64,000 nt of DNA, from NCBI RefSeq assembly GCF_037152535.1, contig NZ_JBBCMA010000002.1:1-64000 (forward strand), given 5' to 3'. Shown here piece by piece: positions 35,726 through 44,562 of this stretch. This DNA is from Leclercia sp. AS011 (GTDB lineage: Bacteria; Pseudomonadota; Gammaproteobacteria; Enterobacterales; Enterobacteriaceae). A program made the translations under genes and the position numbers. Within the stretch, counting starts at the first letter, position 1; each line of letters opens with the position of its first letter. The notes below the pieces were generated by a model, which saw only the letters and a program-made list of their open reading frames with translations, was not told the origin of the DNA and did not search any database.

Positions 35726-37636
35726 GTGCGATTTCCCAACCAACGTTTAGCGCAACTGTTTGAGATGTTGCAAAACGAAACGCTGCCGCAGGACGAACTG
35801 GCGCAACGGTTGTCGGTATCCACACGCACCGTCCGGGCGGACATTACCGCGCTCAATGCGCTGCTGGCGGGCAACGGGGCGCAGTTTATCCTCAGCCGCG
35901 GGAACGGCTATCAATTGAAAATTGACGATCAGGCCCGCTACCAGCAGCTGCAGGATTCTCATCCGCGGACGCTGCGGATCCCGCGCACGGGCCCGGAGCG
36001 GGTGCACTACCTGGTGGTGCGCTTTCTCACCTCGGCGTTCTCCCTCAAGCTGGAAGATCTGGCCGACGAGTGGTTCGTCAGCCGCGCCACGCTGCAGAGC
36101 GACATGGCGGAGGTGCGCGAGTGGTTTCACCGCTATCGCCTGACTCTGGAGACCCGACCACGCCACGGCATGAAGCTGTTTGGCAGCGAGATGGCGATCC
36201 GCGCCTGCCTGACCGATCTGCTGTGGCAGCTGGCGCAGCAGGACAACCTCAATCCGCTGGTCACGGAAGTGGCGCTCAACGCGGGCGTGCCGGAACAGCT
36301 CGCCGCCGTGCTGCATGAGACCTTTACCCGTCATCACATTCGCCTGACCGATGAGGGCGAGCTGTTTTTGCGCCTCTATGGCGCGGTGACGGTGCGACGC
36401 ATCAGCGAAGGCTATCCGCTGCCGGAATTTAACGCCGAAGAGGTGGCTGAGAACGTGCGCGATGCCGCACGGGATATCGCCAGCGCCATCGCCCGGCTGG
36501 CGGATAAGACCCTTTCTCCCGCGGAAGAGACCTGGCTGGGGGTGCATATCGCCGCGCGCCAGGTGCAGGAGATCTCCCCCAGCGCCATCAACGCCGACGA
36601 TGAAGAGGCGCTGGTGAACTACATCCTGCGCTATATCAACACCCACTTTAACTACAACCTGCTCGACGACACCCAGCTGCACGCGGATCTGCTGACCCAC
36701 ATAAAGACCATGATCACCCGGGTGCGCTATCAGATCATGATCCCCAATCCGCTGCTGGATAACATCAAGCAGCACTACCCGATGGCGTGGGATATGACGC
36801 TGGCGGCGGTGTCGAGCTGGGGCAAATATACGCCCTATGCCATCAGCGAAAACGAGATTGGTTTCCTGGTGCTGCACATCGGCGTCGGGCTGGAGCGCCA
36901 CTACAACATTGGCTACCAGCGCCAGCCGCGGGTGCTGCTGGTCTGCGACGCGGGCAACGCCATGGTGCGGATGATCGAGGCGGTACTGCAGCGCAAGTAT
37001 CCGCAAATCGAGGTGACGCGCACCCTGACGCTGCGCGAGTACGAGCAGTGCGAAAGCATCAGCGAAGATTTCGTGATTTCCACCGCGCGGATCGCGGAAA
37101 AAGCCAAGCCGGTGGTGATGATCGCCCCGTTCCCCACCGACTATCAACTGGAGCAGATCGGCAAGCTGGTGCTGGTGGACAGAACCCGCCCGTGGATGCT
37201 GGAGAAGTTCTTCGACGCCAGCCATTTTCGCGTTATCGATCGTCCCATCGACCAGCAGACGCTGTTCCGCGAGCTGTGCGGCCAGCTACAGGAGGAGGGG
37301 TTTGTTGACGCGGAGTTTCTCGACTCGGTGGTGGAGCGTGAAGCCATCGTCAGCACCCTGCTCGGCGACGGTATCGCCCTGCCGCACTCCCTCGGCTTGC
37401 TGGCGCAAAAAACCGTGGTCTACACCGTGCTGGCCCCGCAGGGTATTCCGTGGGGCGACGACACCGCGCACGTCATCTTCCTGCTGGCGATCAGTAAAAG
37501 CGAATATGAGGAGGCGATGGCGATCTACGATATCTTCGTCACCTTCCTGCGCGAACGGGCGATGACCCGGCTGTGCGGCTGCCAGGACTTCGACGAGTTT
37601 AAAACCGTGGCGATGGAGTGTTTGAGCAGGTTTTGA
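35726..37636 (+). CDS. PRD- and EIIA-containing transcriptional regulator (BglG/MtlR type)
   Basis: The 636-residue regulator has an N-terminal HTH (LPQDELAQRLSVSTRTVRADI, about residues 19-40) and a second HTH-like region (LEDLADEWFVSRATLQSDM). Two PRDs (about 180-400) follow, then an EIIB-like segment (VLLVCDAGNAMVRMIEAV, with a cysteine) and a C-terminal EIIA domain (GIALPHSLG, active His). This layout is typical of PTS-controlled activators of sugar operons. The start is GTG at 35726 with AGAGGA upstream, 19 bp after the lactonase gene. It is the natural regulator of the upstream operon and implies that uptake is sensed through phosphoryl transfer. Confidence 0.88.
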   Translation: MRFPNQRLAQLFEMLQNETLPQDELAQRLSVSTRTVRADITALNALLAGNGAQFILSRGNGYQLKIDDQARYQQLQDSHPRTLRIPRTGPERVHYLVVRFLTSAFSLKLEDLADEWFVSRATLQSDMAEVREWFHRYRLTLETRPRHGMKLFGSEMAIRACLTDLLWQLAQQDNLNPLVTEVALNAGVPEQLAAVLHETFTRHHIRLTDEGELFLRLYGAVTVRRISEGYPLPEFNAEEVAENVRDAARDIASAIARLADKTLSPAEETWLGVHIAARQVQEISPSAINADDEEALVNYILRYINTHFNYNLLDDTQLHADLLTHIKTMITRVRYQIMIPNPLLDNIKQHYPMAWDMTLAAVSSWGKYTPYAISENEIGFLVLHIGVGLERHYNIGYQRQPRVLLVCDAGNAMVRMIEAVLQRKYPQIEVTRTLTLREYEQCESISEDFVISTARIAEKAKPVVMIAPFPTDYQLEQIGKLVLVDRTRPWMLEKFFDASHFRVIDRPIDQQTLFRELCGQLQEEGFVDAEFLDSVVEREAIVSTLLGDGIALPHSLGLLAQKTVVYTVLAPQGIPWGDDTAHVIFLLAISKSEYEEAMAIYDIFVTFLRERAMTRLCGCQDFDEFKTVAMECLSRF

Positions 37637-37657
37637 GAGGTGCTATCCAGAATTCGA

Positions 37658-37690
37658 TGTAATGCGAATGTAATGCTAAACTGCATTACA
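37658..37690 (+). promoter_or_regulatory. Operator repeats of the relBE-type locus
   Basis: TGTAATGC occurs directly at 37658-37665 and 37669-37676, and its inverse GCATTACA at 37683-37690. The repeats are spaced by about one helical turn ahead of the antitoxin gene. RelB-family antitoxins bind similar TGTAAT-containing repeats, so these are likely autoregulatory sites. Confidence 0.72.
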
Positions 37691-37713
37691 ATTTCACGTT
37701 TACCGGAGGCATA

Positions 37714-37956
37714 ATGGCCACGCTTAACGTCCGTCTGGATGACAAACTCAAAAACGAGGCTTATGCCGTGCTGGAAAAACTGAATATTACCCCGACGGAA
37801 GCTGTCCGGCTTCTGTTCCAGTATGTCGCCGAAAATGGCCGTATGCCGGTCAAAACCGTGACGGTGAGCGACAGCGAAGATGAACTGATCAGGACGGTCA
37901 GGGAACGGCTGGCGGATCCGCAAAAAGGCATCAAGGTTAGTCTGGATGACTTATGA
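37714..37956 (+). CDS. RelB/DinJ-family antitoxin
   Basis: The 80-residue protein has an N-terminal ribbon-helix-helix (MATLNVRLDDKLKNEAYAVL, with TPTEAVRLLFQYV) and an acidic, probably flexible C-terminus that would wrap the toxin. GGAGG precedes the ATG. It overlaps the toxin gene by 11 bp, the usual arrangement ensuring antitoxin is made first. It neutralises the RelE toxin and represses its own promoter, by family analogy. Confidence 0.9.
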   Translation: MATLNVRLDDKLKNEAYAVLEKLNITPTEAVRLLFQYVAENGRMPVKTVTVSDSEDELIRTVRERLADPQKGIKVSLDDL

Positions 37957-38230
37957 GCTGGAATTCGATCCGCGTGCGCTAAAGGAGTGGCAGAAGCTGG
38001 GTGAGACCGTTAAGTCTCAGTTTAAAAAGAGGCTCAAGGTCGTACTGTCCAACCCGCGGATTGAGTCTGCCAGGCTCCATGACTTACCGGACTGCTACAA
38101 AATTAAGCTCAAAGCGTCCGGTTATCGGCTGGTGTATCAGGTCAGGGATGAGTTCATCACCGTTTTTGTGGTCGCGGTGGGAAAACGCGAAAAATCAGCC
38201 GTTTATCGTGATATAAATCAACGGCTTTAA
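37946..38230 (+). CDS. RelE-family mRNA interferase toxin
   Basis: The 94-residue protein closely resembles E. coli RelE (EFDPRALKEWQKLG; PDCYKIKLKASGYRLVYQV; VGKREKSAVY). Basic residues of the ribosome-bound active site are conserved, including the arginines in GYRLVYQ and GKREK and the C-terminal tyrosine region. RelE cleaves mRNA in the ribosomal A site. The pair lies at the right edge of the accessory block between the regulator and nrdG, where it might stabilise the block. Confidence 0.9.
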   Translation: MTYELEFDPRALKEWQKLGETVKSQFKKRLKVVLSNPRIESARLHDLPDCYKIKLKASGYRLVYQVRDEFITVFVVAVGKREKSAVYRDINQRL

Positions 38231-38233
38231 GAC

Positions 38234-38698
38234 TCAACGTAAATGATGCACCACCTGATTACTGCTGCCGCGCCAGATAAGCATCGGATCTTTCAGATCC
38301 TGCACAAACTTGCCGTCGATCAGCACGTTGATCAGGTTCACCACCTGCATCTGGGCGTCGTTTAACTCATCCATTTTATAGCCAGTCCACACCCAGATAT
38401 CTTTGCCTGCGCACTCGGCGCGGATGCGCTGCACCAGCCGCAAAATATCCGGCACGTTCTGCGGGTGCAGGGGATCGCCGCCGGAGAGGGAGATCCCCTG
38501 ACGTTTGATGCGCGTGTCGTTGAGATCGTCGATGATCCGCTGTTCCATTTCGCTGGTAAACGGCATACCGGAGTTCAGCCGCCAGGTGCTTTTGTTGTAG
38601 CAGCCGGGGCATTCGTGAATGCAGCCGGAGACAAACAGGGTGCAGCGGGTGCCGGGACCGTTGACGATGTCGACGGGGTAGTATTGATGGAAGTTCAT
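38234..38698 (-). CDS. nrdG: Anaerobic ribonucleotide reductase-activating protein NrdG
   Basis: The 154-residue radical SAM activase generates the glycyl radical on NrdD. The iron-sulfur cysteine motif is in SGCIHECPGCYN, giving CxxxCxxC at about residues 26-33. A SAM-binding GGDP motif is in SLSGGDPLHP. It is transcribed with nrdD, but a two-unit REP region separates them by about 105 bp. Confidence 0.96.
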   Translation of the reverse strand: MNFHQYYPVDIVNGPGTRCTLFVSGCIHECPGCYNKSTWRLNSGMPFTSEMEQRIIDDLNDTRIKRQGISLSGGDPLHPQNVPDILRLVQRIRAECAGKDIWVWTGYKMDELNDAQMQVVNLINVLIDGKFVQDLKDPMLIWRGSSNQVVHHLR

Positions 38699-38705
38699 AG
38701 CGTAT

Positions 38706-38791
38706 AACCACGCCGGGTGGCGCTGCGCTTACCCGGCCTACAAAAGAGTGCGGTCCGTAGGCCCGGTAAGCGCAGCGCCACCGGGCATCAA
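38706..38791. repeat. BIME: two inverted REP units between nrdD and nrdG
   Basis: CGCCGGGTGGCGCTGCGC with TTACCCGGCCTAC is followed by its near mirror image GTAGGCCCGGTAAGCGCAGC with GCCACCGGGC. The two REP palindromes are in opposite orientation within the nrdDG operon and may set the NrdD:NrdG ratio. Confidence 0.85.
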
Positions 38792-38803
38792 TGTGGCAGA
38801 GGG

Positions 38804-40942
38804 TTAACCGATCTGCCCATTCCCTAAATGCTTAACCCGGCGCTTCACCTCTTCCTGCTTGCCAGCGTTAAACGGACGCGCGTCCGGGCTGCCGAGGTAG
38901 CCGCACACGCGGCGGGTCACGGAGACGCGAGCCGCGTCGTGGTTACCGCATTTCGGGCAGGTGAAGCCTTTGCTGGTGCATTCGAACTCACCGGTAAAGC
39001 CGCACTCGTAGCACTCGTCGATAGGCGTGTTGGTGCCGTAATAGGGCACATGCTGATAGCTGTAATCCCACACGTCTTCCAGCGCCTTCAGGTTGTGCTG
39101 AATGTTCGGATACTCGCCGTAACAGATAAAACCGCCGCTCGCCACCGGGGGGTAGGCTGCTTCAAAGTCGATCTTGTCGTACGGGTTCACCTTCTTCTCC
39201 ACGTCGAGGTGGAAGCTGTTGGTGTAGTAGCCTTTATCGGTCACGCCTTCCACCACGCCAAACTCGGCGGTATCCAGGCGGCAGAAGCGGTCGCACAGGT
39301 TCTCGCTCGGGGTGCTGTAGAGGCTGAATCCGTAGCCGGTTTCCTCTTTCCATTGATCCACCGCGTCGCGCAGACGCTGGACGATAGCGATGCCTTTCGC
39401 CCGCAGGGCCTCGCTGTCGTAGACGTGCTGGTCGCCGAACAGGGCGTTAATGGTTTCGTGAATGCCGATATAGCCCAGCGAGATAGAGGCGCGACCATTT
39501 TTAAAGATCTCCGACACGTCGTCGTCGGCCTTCAGACGCACGCCGCAGGCCCCTTCCATATAGAGGATGGGCGCGACCCGGGCTTTGACCCCTTCCAGCC
39601 GGGCGATACGGGTCATCAGCGCCTTACGCGCCAGCAGCAGGCGCTCGTCCAGCAGTTTCCAGAACGCCTCTTCGTTGCCTTTGGCTTCCAGCGCAATGCG
39701 CGGCAGGTTCAGGCTGATCACCCCCAGGTTGTTACGCCCGTCGTGGATCTGCTCGCCGTTTTCATCTTCGTACACGCCGAGGAAGCTGCGGCAGCCCATC
39801 GGGGTTTTGAACGAGCCGGTGACTTTCACCACCTGGTCATAGTTCAGAATGTCCGGATACATGCGCTTGCTTGCGCACTCCAGCGCCAGCTGTTTGATGT
39901 CGTAGTTCGGATCGCCAAACTTGTGGTTCAGGCCGTCGCGGATGGCGAACACCAGTTTCGGGAACACCGCGGTTTTGCGGTTTTTGCCGAGGCCAGAGAT
40001 GCGGTTGCGCAGAATGGACTGCTGGATCAGGCGCGATTCCCAGCTGGTGCCCAGACCAAAGCCAAAGGTGACAAACGGCGTCTGGCCGTTGGCGGTGTGC
40101 AGGGTGTTTACCTCATATTCCAGCGACTGGAAGGCGTCGTAGCACTCTTTCTCGGTGCGGGAGCGGGCATAGCCGTCGGCATCCGGGATCTGCCACTCTT
40201 CTGCCGTCTGACGATGCTTGTTAAAGCTGGCGGCGACAAACGGGGCCAGCACTTCGTCGATGCGGTTGATGGTGGTGCCGCCGTAGATATGGCTGGCAAC
40301 CTGGGCGATGATCTGCGCCGTTACCGCGGTGGCGGTAGAAATGGATTTTGGCGGCTCAATCTCGGCGTTACCCATCTTGAAGCCGTGGGTCAGCATGCCC
40401 TTCAGGTCGATCAGCATGCAGTTAAACATCGGGAAGAACGGCGAGTAGTCGAGATCGTGGTAGTGAATATCCCCGCGCTCGTGAGCCTGCACCACGTCGC
40501 GCGGCAGCAGGTGCTGACGGGCATAGTGTTTGGCGACGATACCGGCCAGCAGGTCGCGCTGGGTGGGGATCACTTTGCTGTCTTTATTGGCGTTTTCGTT
40601 GAGCAGCGCAGAGTTGGTCTGTTCCACCAGGCCACGGATCTCCTGGTTCAGGCGGCCGCGTTTTTCACGCTCGATATCCCGGTCGTGGCGATACTCAATG
40701 TAGGCGCGCGCCAGCTGCTTGTATGGGCCAGACATCAGCTGGTTTTCCACCGCGGTCTGGATCTCGTTGATGTCGACCTTGCTGCGATGATTCATCTGAT
40801 GACTGACAACGTCTGCGACGGTGGCGCAGTAATCTGCGTCATCGACTCCCGCTGCTTTAGCTGCACGCAGAATTGCTTCCTTGATGCGCTCTGATTTGAA
40901 AGGCACGTTACAGCCATCTCGTTTCATCACATGCGGTGTCAT
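38804..40942 (-). CDS. nrdD: Anaerobic ribonucleoside-triphosphate reductase NrdD
   Basis: The 712-residue class III reductase makes dNTPs from NTPs in anaerobic cells. It has an N-terminal ATP-cone (about residues 3-95) and a C-terminal glycyl radical site in RVCGYLGSPDARP (Gly about 681). The zinc-binding cysteines just before are CYECGFTGEFEC and CPKCG. The ATG at 40942-40940 with AAAGGAGTGGTC upstream gives MTPHVMKRDG; a GTG two codons earlier is less likely. NrdG follows downstream. Confidence 0.97.
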   Translation of the reverse strand: MTPHVMKRDGCNVPFKSERIKEAILRAAKAAGVDDADYCATVADVVSHQMNHRSKVDINEIQTAVENQLMSGPYKQLARAYIEYRHDRDIEREKRGRLNQEIRGLVEQTNSALLNENANKDSKVIPTQRDLLAGIVAKHYARQHLLPRDVVQAHERGDIHYHDLDYSPFFPMFNCMLIDLKGMLTHGFKMGNAEIEPPKSISTATAVTAQIIAQVASHIYGGTTINRIDEVLAPFVAASFNKHRQTAEEWQIPDADGYARSRTEKECYDAFQSLEYEVNTLHTANGQTPFVTFGFGLGTSWESRLIQQSILRNRISGLGKNRKTAVFPKLVFAIRDGLNHKFGDPNYDIKQLALECASKRMYPDILNYDQVVKVTGSFKTPMGCRSFLGVYEDENGEQIHDGRNNLGVISLNLPRIALEAKGNEEAFWKLLDERLLLARKALMTRIARLEGVKARVAPILYMEGACGVRLKADDDVSEIFKNGRASISLGYIGIHETINALFGDQHVYDSEALRAKGIAIVQRLRDAVDQWKEETGYGFSLYSTPSENLCDRFCRLDTAEFGVVEGVTDKGYYTNSFHLDVEKKVNPYDKIDFEAAYPPVASGGFICYGEYPNIQHNLKALEDVWDYSYQHVPYYGTNTPIDECYECGFTGEFECTSKGFTCPKCGNHDAARVSVTRRVCGYLGSPDARPFNAGKQEEVKRRVKHLGNGQIG

Positions 40943-41314
40943 GACCACTCCTTTAGAAACAGGTTATCCACAGAGAAGGGGAAAGTGTGTTGTTGGCATA
41001 ACCGCAGTCAGCCCAGCCACTTCCCGGGTTACCCACATCTGTTATCCACAATTTCGGCCAGCGTTAGCGCCGTCTTATTGTTGAAATAGTAGACGTTAAA
41101 TACAAGATGTTGGGTCGGCGTGCATTCTAATCGCTACATATAGTGATTTGCATCAAACAAGTTTGCGATTTATTTGATTCAGAACAAGGTATCAAAGGAA
41201 GAGTACAGCGGGTGGGCGATTGAGGAATTGTAAAGACAATCGTGGAGTAATTGTTTAATTATTAAACAAATTAATCCGCTCGCCGGGCAACCCTCGGGTC
41301 GCCCGGCATGACTG
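40943..41314 (-). promoter_or_regulatory. nrdD upstream region with candidate NrdR and FNR sites
   Basis: These 372 bases hold no gene. TCGCTACATATAGTGA at 41131-41146 matches the NrdR box pattern (ACACTATATATAGTGT) at 12 of 16 positions. TTGAT-TCAG-AACAA at 41174-41187 differs from the FNR consensus TTGATNNNNATCAA at one position. Both fit oxygen- and dNTP-dependent control of nrdDG. A GC-rich hairpin beyond treC lies at 41282-41307. Confidence 0.5.
41282..41307 (-). terminator. GC-rich hairpin after treC
   Basis: GCCGGGC at 41282-41288 pairs with GCCCGGC at 41301-41307, with an inner CCC/GGG pairing. It lies just past the treC stop but lacks a U-tract on the minus strand, so termination efficiency is uncertain. 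Confidence 0.45.
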
Positions 41315-42970
41315 TTAAGACTGCAGCCACCAGATCGCTTCAAACGGACGCAATGTCATGGCGCCCGGCTGCGGTGAAACTTCGGCATAGTTGCTCATCA
41401 CCACCTGCCAGTCGCCCTCCACCGTCTGTGGCTGCCACGGCTGGCACTCGCGGCTCAGGCTGGCAACCACCATCAGGGTCTGGCCCTGCCACTGGCGGCG
41501 ATAGCACCACAGGGAGGGGTGATCCGGGAGCAGATCCTGATAATCCCCCCAGGTGAGCACCGGCAGGGTTTTACGCAGCTGGATCAGCGTCTGGTAGGCG
41601 TAAAACACCGAGTCGGGATCCGCCAGCGCCGCTTCAACGTTGATCGCCTCCGCGTTATTGCCCGGGGCGATCCACGGCTCGCCGGTGGTAAACCCGCCAT
41701 TCGGGGAGGCATCCCACTGCATCGGCGTGCGGCTGTTATCGCGGGATTTACTCGCGAGGATCGCCAGCAGCTCGTCGGCATCCCGTCCCTGATTACGCAG
41801 CGCGGCGAACATGTTGTGGCTCTCCACGTCGCGGTAGTCGGTGATGCGGGTGAAGTGCGGGTTGGTCATGCCAATCTCTTCCCCCTGATAGATGTACGGC
41901 GTGCCCTGCATGCCGTGCAGCACCATCGCCAGCATCTTCGCCGCCGGGACGCGGTATTCCCCTTCGTCGCCAAAGCGCGAGACGATGCGCGGCTGGTCGT
42001 GGTTACACCAGAACAGTGCGTTCCAGGCTTGATTGTGCATCCCCTGCTGCCAGTGGCTGAACAGGGCTTTCAGCGCCACAAAATCGGGTTTCGCCAGGGT
42101 CCACTTCTCGCCGTTGGGATAATCCACCTTCAGATGGTGGAAGTTAAAGGTCATCGACAGCTCGCGCCCGTCGAGCGCCGCGTACTGCTGGCAGTGTTCC
42201 AGGCGGGTGGAGGACATCTCGCCCACCGTCATCAGATTGCGCGGGGTAAAGACGTCCCGGCTCATCTGCTGCAGATAGTCGTGAATGCGCGGTCCGTCGG
42301 TGTAGAAGCGGCGGCCATCGCCGATGGTATCGTCCGGGAAGTCCTGGTCTTTCGATACCAGATTAATCACGTCGAGACGCAGGCCGTCCACGCCGCGATC
42401 GGCCCAGAACTCGCACACTTTTTTCAGCTCGGCGCGCACCTGCGGGTTTTCCCAGTTGAGGTCCGCCTGCTCCGGGGCAAACAGGTGCAGATAGTACTGC
42501 TCGCTTTCGGCATGCCAGCGCCAGGCGTTACCGCCAAACTTGGAGCGCCAGTTGTTGGGCAGCTGCTCCGGGGTGCCGTCGCGCCAGATATAGAACTCGC
42601 GGTACGGGCTCTCTTTATTGAGCGACTCGCGGAACCACGCGTGCTGGGTGGAGGTGTGGTTAAACACCATATCCAGCACGATGCGGATCCCCCGTTGATG
42701 GGCCTGCGCCACCAGCTCGTCAAAATCGTCCAGCGTGCCATAGGCCGGATCGATGCTGACGTAGTTCGCCACGTCGTAGCCGTTATCCACCTGGGGGGAG
42801 ATATAGAAGGGCGTCAGCCAGATGGCGTCAATACCGAGAGTTTTCAGGTAGTCGAGGCGCGACGTCACGCCGCGTAAATCCCCGGTGCCGCGCCCGGTGG
42901 TGTCCTGGAAACTCTTCGGGTAGATCTGATAGATGACGCCGTTTTGCCACCAGTGAGGAAGGGTATTCAT
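41315..42970 (-). CDS. treC: Alpha,alpha-phosphotrehalase TreC
   Basis: The 551-residue GH13 enzyme hydrolyses trehalose 6-phosphate to glucose and glucose 6-phosphate in the cytosol. Alpha-amylase family regions are visible: DMVFNHTS, GLRLDVINLVS (nucleophile Asp about 200), MTVGEMSS (acid/base Glu about 251) and FWCNHDQPR. The ATG at 42970-42968 with CAGGAG upstream gives MNTLPHWWQNGV; the frame extends five codons further. It follows treB by 48 bp in a treB-treC operon. Confidence 0.96.
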   Translation of the reverse strand: MNTLPHWWQNGVIYQIYPKSFQDTTGRGTGDLRGVTSRLDYLKTLGIDAIWLTPFYISPQVDNGYDVANYVSIDPAYGTLDDFDELVAQAHQRGIRIVLDMVFNHTSTQHAWFRESLNKESPYREFYIWRDGTPEQLPNNWRSKFGGNAWRWHAESEQYYLHLFAPEQADLNWENPQVRAELKKVCEFWADRGVDGLRLDVINLVSKDQDFPDDTIGDGRRFYTDGPRIHDYLQQMSRDVFTPRNLMTVGEMSSTRLEHCQQYAALDGRELSMTFNFHHLKVDYPNGEKWTLAKPDFVALKALFSHWQQGMHNQAWNALFWCNHDQPRIVSRFGDEGEYRVPAAKMLAMVLHGMQGTPYIYQGEEIGMTNPHFTRITDYRDVESHNMFAALRNQGRDADELLAILASKSRDNSRTPMQWDASPNGGFTTGEPWIAPGNNAEAINVEAALADPDSVFYAYQTLIQLRKTLPVLTWGDYQDLLPDHPSLWCYRRQWQGQTLMVVASLSRECQPWQPQTVEGDWQVVMSNYAEVSPQPGAMTLRPFEAIWWLQS

Positions 42971-43018
42971 CTTGCGCTCCTGCAAATGCGAAGGGGCGCA
43001 ACTGCGCCCCGAAAGAGA

Positions 43019-44440
43019 TTAAACAGCCTGTAACGTGCCCTGACGGAACTTGCGCTGATAGACGATGGTGGTCAGCGCCATCGGGACGATAATGGCAACC
43101 GCCATCGCCAGGGCGTACACCTGCCAGTAGCTCGTCTGGATAGAGAGGATGCCCGGCAGGCCGCCGACGCCGATGCCGTTGGCCATCACGCCGTTCAGGC
43201 CGCACAGCAGGCCCGCCAGCCCGGAGCCGATCATCGCGCACAGCATCGGGAAGCGGTATTTCAGGTTGATGCCGTACATCGCTGGTTCGGTGACCCCGAG
43301 GTAGGCGGAGATCGCCGCCGGCACCGAGATTTCACGTTCGTTGTGCTTGCGGCTGACGATGATGATGCCGGTGACCGCCGAGGCCTGAGCAATGTTCGAC
43401 AGGGCGATCAGCGGCCACACCGGGGTGCCGCCAAGGCTCTGGATCATCTGCATATCAATCGCCAGAGTGGTCTGGTGCACGCCGGTAATCACCAGCGGGG
43501 CGTACAGGAAGCCAAACAGCGCGGCGCCAATCGGGGCGAAGCTGCCGGTCATCAGGTGACGCACCGCGTAGGCCACGCCGTCGCCAATCATGCGGCCAAA
43601 GGGACCGATAAAGGCGTGGGCGAGGAACACCGCCAGGATCAGGGAGCACACCGGCACCACCACCAGATAGAGGTAGTCCGGCACCATGCGCTTCAGGCGG
43701 GTCTCAATCATCCCCAGCGCCAGACCGGCCAGCAGGGCCGGGATCACCTGGGCCTGATAACCCACTTTAGCGATAGTAAACAGGCCGAAGTTCCACACCT
43801 CAGGCACCTGCTGCCCAAGTAAGTAAGCGTTCATTAACTGCGGAGAGACCAGGGTTACGCCCAGCACGATACCCAGAATCGGCGTACCGCCCATTTTGCG
43901 TACCGCCGACCAGCAGATGCCCACCGGCAGGTAGAAGAAGATCGCCTCGCCAATCAGCCACAGGAAGTCATAGATACTTTGCAGGGCCGGGTACATCTGG
44001 GCGAGGGTTTTGCCGTCGCTCATCGGCACATCGCCAATGACGTTACGGAAGCCGAGGATTAAACCGCCGCTGATCAGCGCCGGCAGCAGCGGGAAGAAAA
44101 TCTCCGCGAAATGTGAAATGAGCTGTTCATGCCACTTCATGTTCTGGCGCGCGGCCTTCTTGGCCTGCTCTTTATCCGCCGACGAGTGGCCGGTGGTCGC
44201 CAGCAGCGCCTTGTAGTAGTCGCCCACCTCGGTGCCGATCACCACCTGGAACTGCCCGGCGTTGGTGAAGCAGCCTTTCACCATCGACAGCTCTTCGATG
44301 GCTTTGGGGTTGGCTTTAGCCGGATCGTTTAATACAAAACGCAGGCGGGTAATGCAGTGGCTGACCGTGGCGATGTTGTCACGTCCGCCAACCAGCACGA
44401 TCAGCTGGTCGATATCCGTTTGTTTTACTTTGCTCATCAT
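43019..44440 (-). CDS. treB: PTS trehalose transporter subunit IIBC, TreB
   Basis: The 473-residue permease imports and phosphorylates trehalose to trehalose 6-phosphate. An N-terminal EIIB domain carries the phospho-cysteine in SHCITRLRF (about Cys29). A glucose-superfamily EIIC domain of about ten spans follows from residue 105. There is no EIIA domain; in E. coli the glucose EIIA (Crr) serves this permease. Two adjacent ATG codons start the frame (MMSK), as in E. coli. Confidence 0.97.
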   Translation of the reverse strand: MMSKVKQTDIDQLIVLVGGRDNIATVSHCITRLRFVLNDPAKANPKAIEELSMVKGCFTNAGQFQVVIGTEVGDYYKALLATTGHSSADKEQAKKAARQNMKWHEQLISHFAEIFFPLLPALISGGLILGFRNVIGDVPMSDGKTLAQMYPALQSIYDFLWLIGEAIFFYLPVGICWSAVRKMGGTPILGIVLGVTLVSPQLMNAYLLGQQVPEVWNFGLFTIAKVGYQAQVIPALLAGLALGMIETRLKRMVPDYLYLVVVPVCSLILAVFLAHAFIGPFGRMIGDGVAYAVRHLMTGSFAPIGAALFGFLYAPLVITGVHQTTLAIDMQMIQSLGGTPVWPLIALSNIAQASAVTGIIIVSRKHNEREISVPAAISAYLGVTEPAMYGINLKYRFPMLCAMIGSGLAGLLCGLNGVMANGIGVGGLPGILSIQTSYWQVYALAMAVAIIVPMALTTIVYQRKFRQGTLQAV

Positions 44441-44511
44441 GAAACCTCATGACAGATGGTAGGGGTTATGGACTGGTGGCAAGCCTACTCTTTCAGCGTA
44501 ACGCGGAAAAT

Positions 44512-44523
44512 GGGAACGTTCCC
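44512..44523. promoter_or_regulatory. TreR operator
   Basis: GGGAACGTTCCC is a perfect 12-bp palindrome upstream of treB, matching the LacI-type TreR operator. It lies between treR and the treB start and should repress treBC until trehalose 6-phosphate binds TreR. Confidence 0.85.
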
Positions 44524-44562
44524 TAAACCGGGCGAGGATCACAATAAAGCGTCTTTTGCCCC

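Noticed and set aside
28530..38235. Integrase, tRNA attachment site or direct repeats marking the 9.7-kb block as a genomic island.
   Set aside because: No integrase, tRNA or clear flanking repeat is visible. Base composition resembles the surroundings, so acquisition by an integrative element cannot be claimed.
41282..41307. REP element after treC.
   Set aside because: The GCCGGGC/GCCCGGC stem lacks the asymmetric core and the conserved central bases of REP units, so it is listed as a hairpin.
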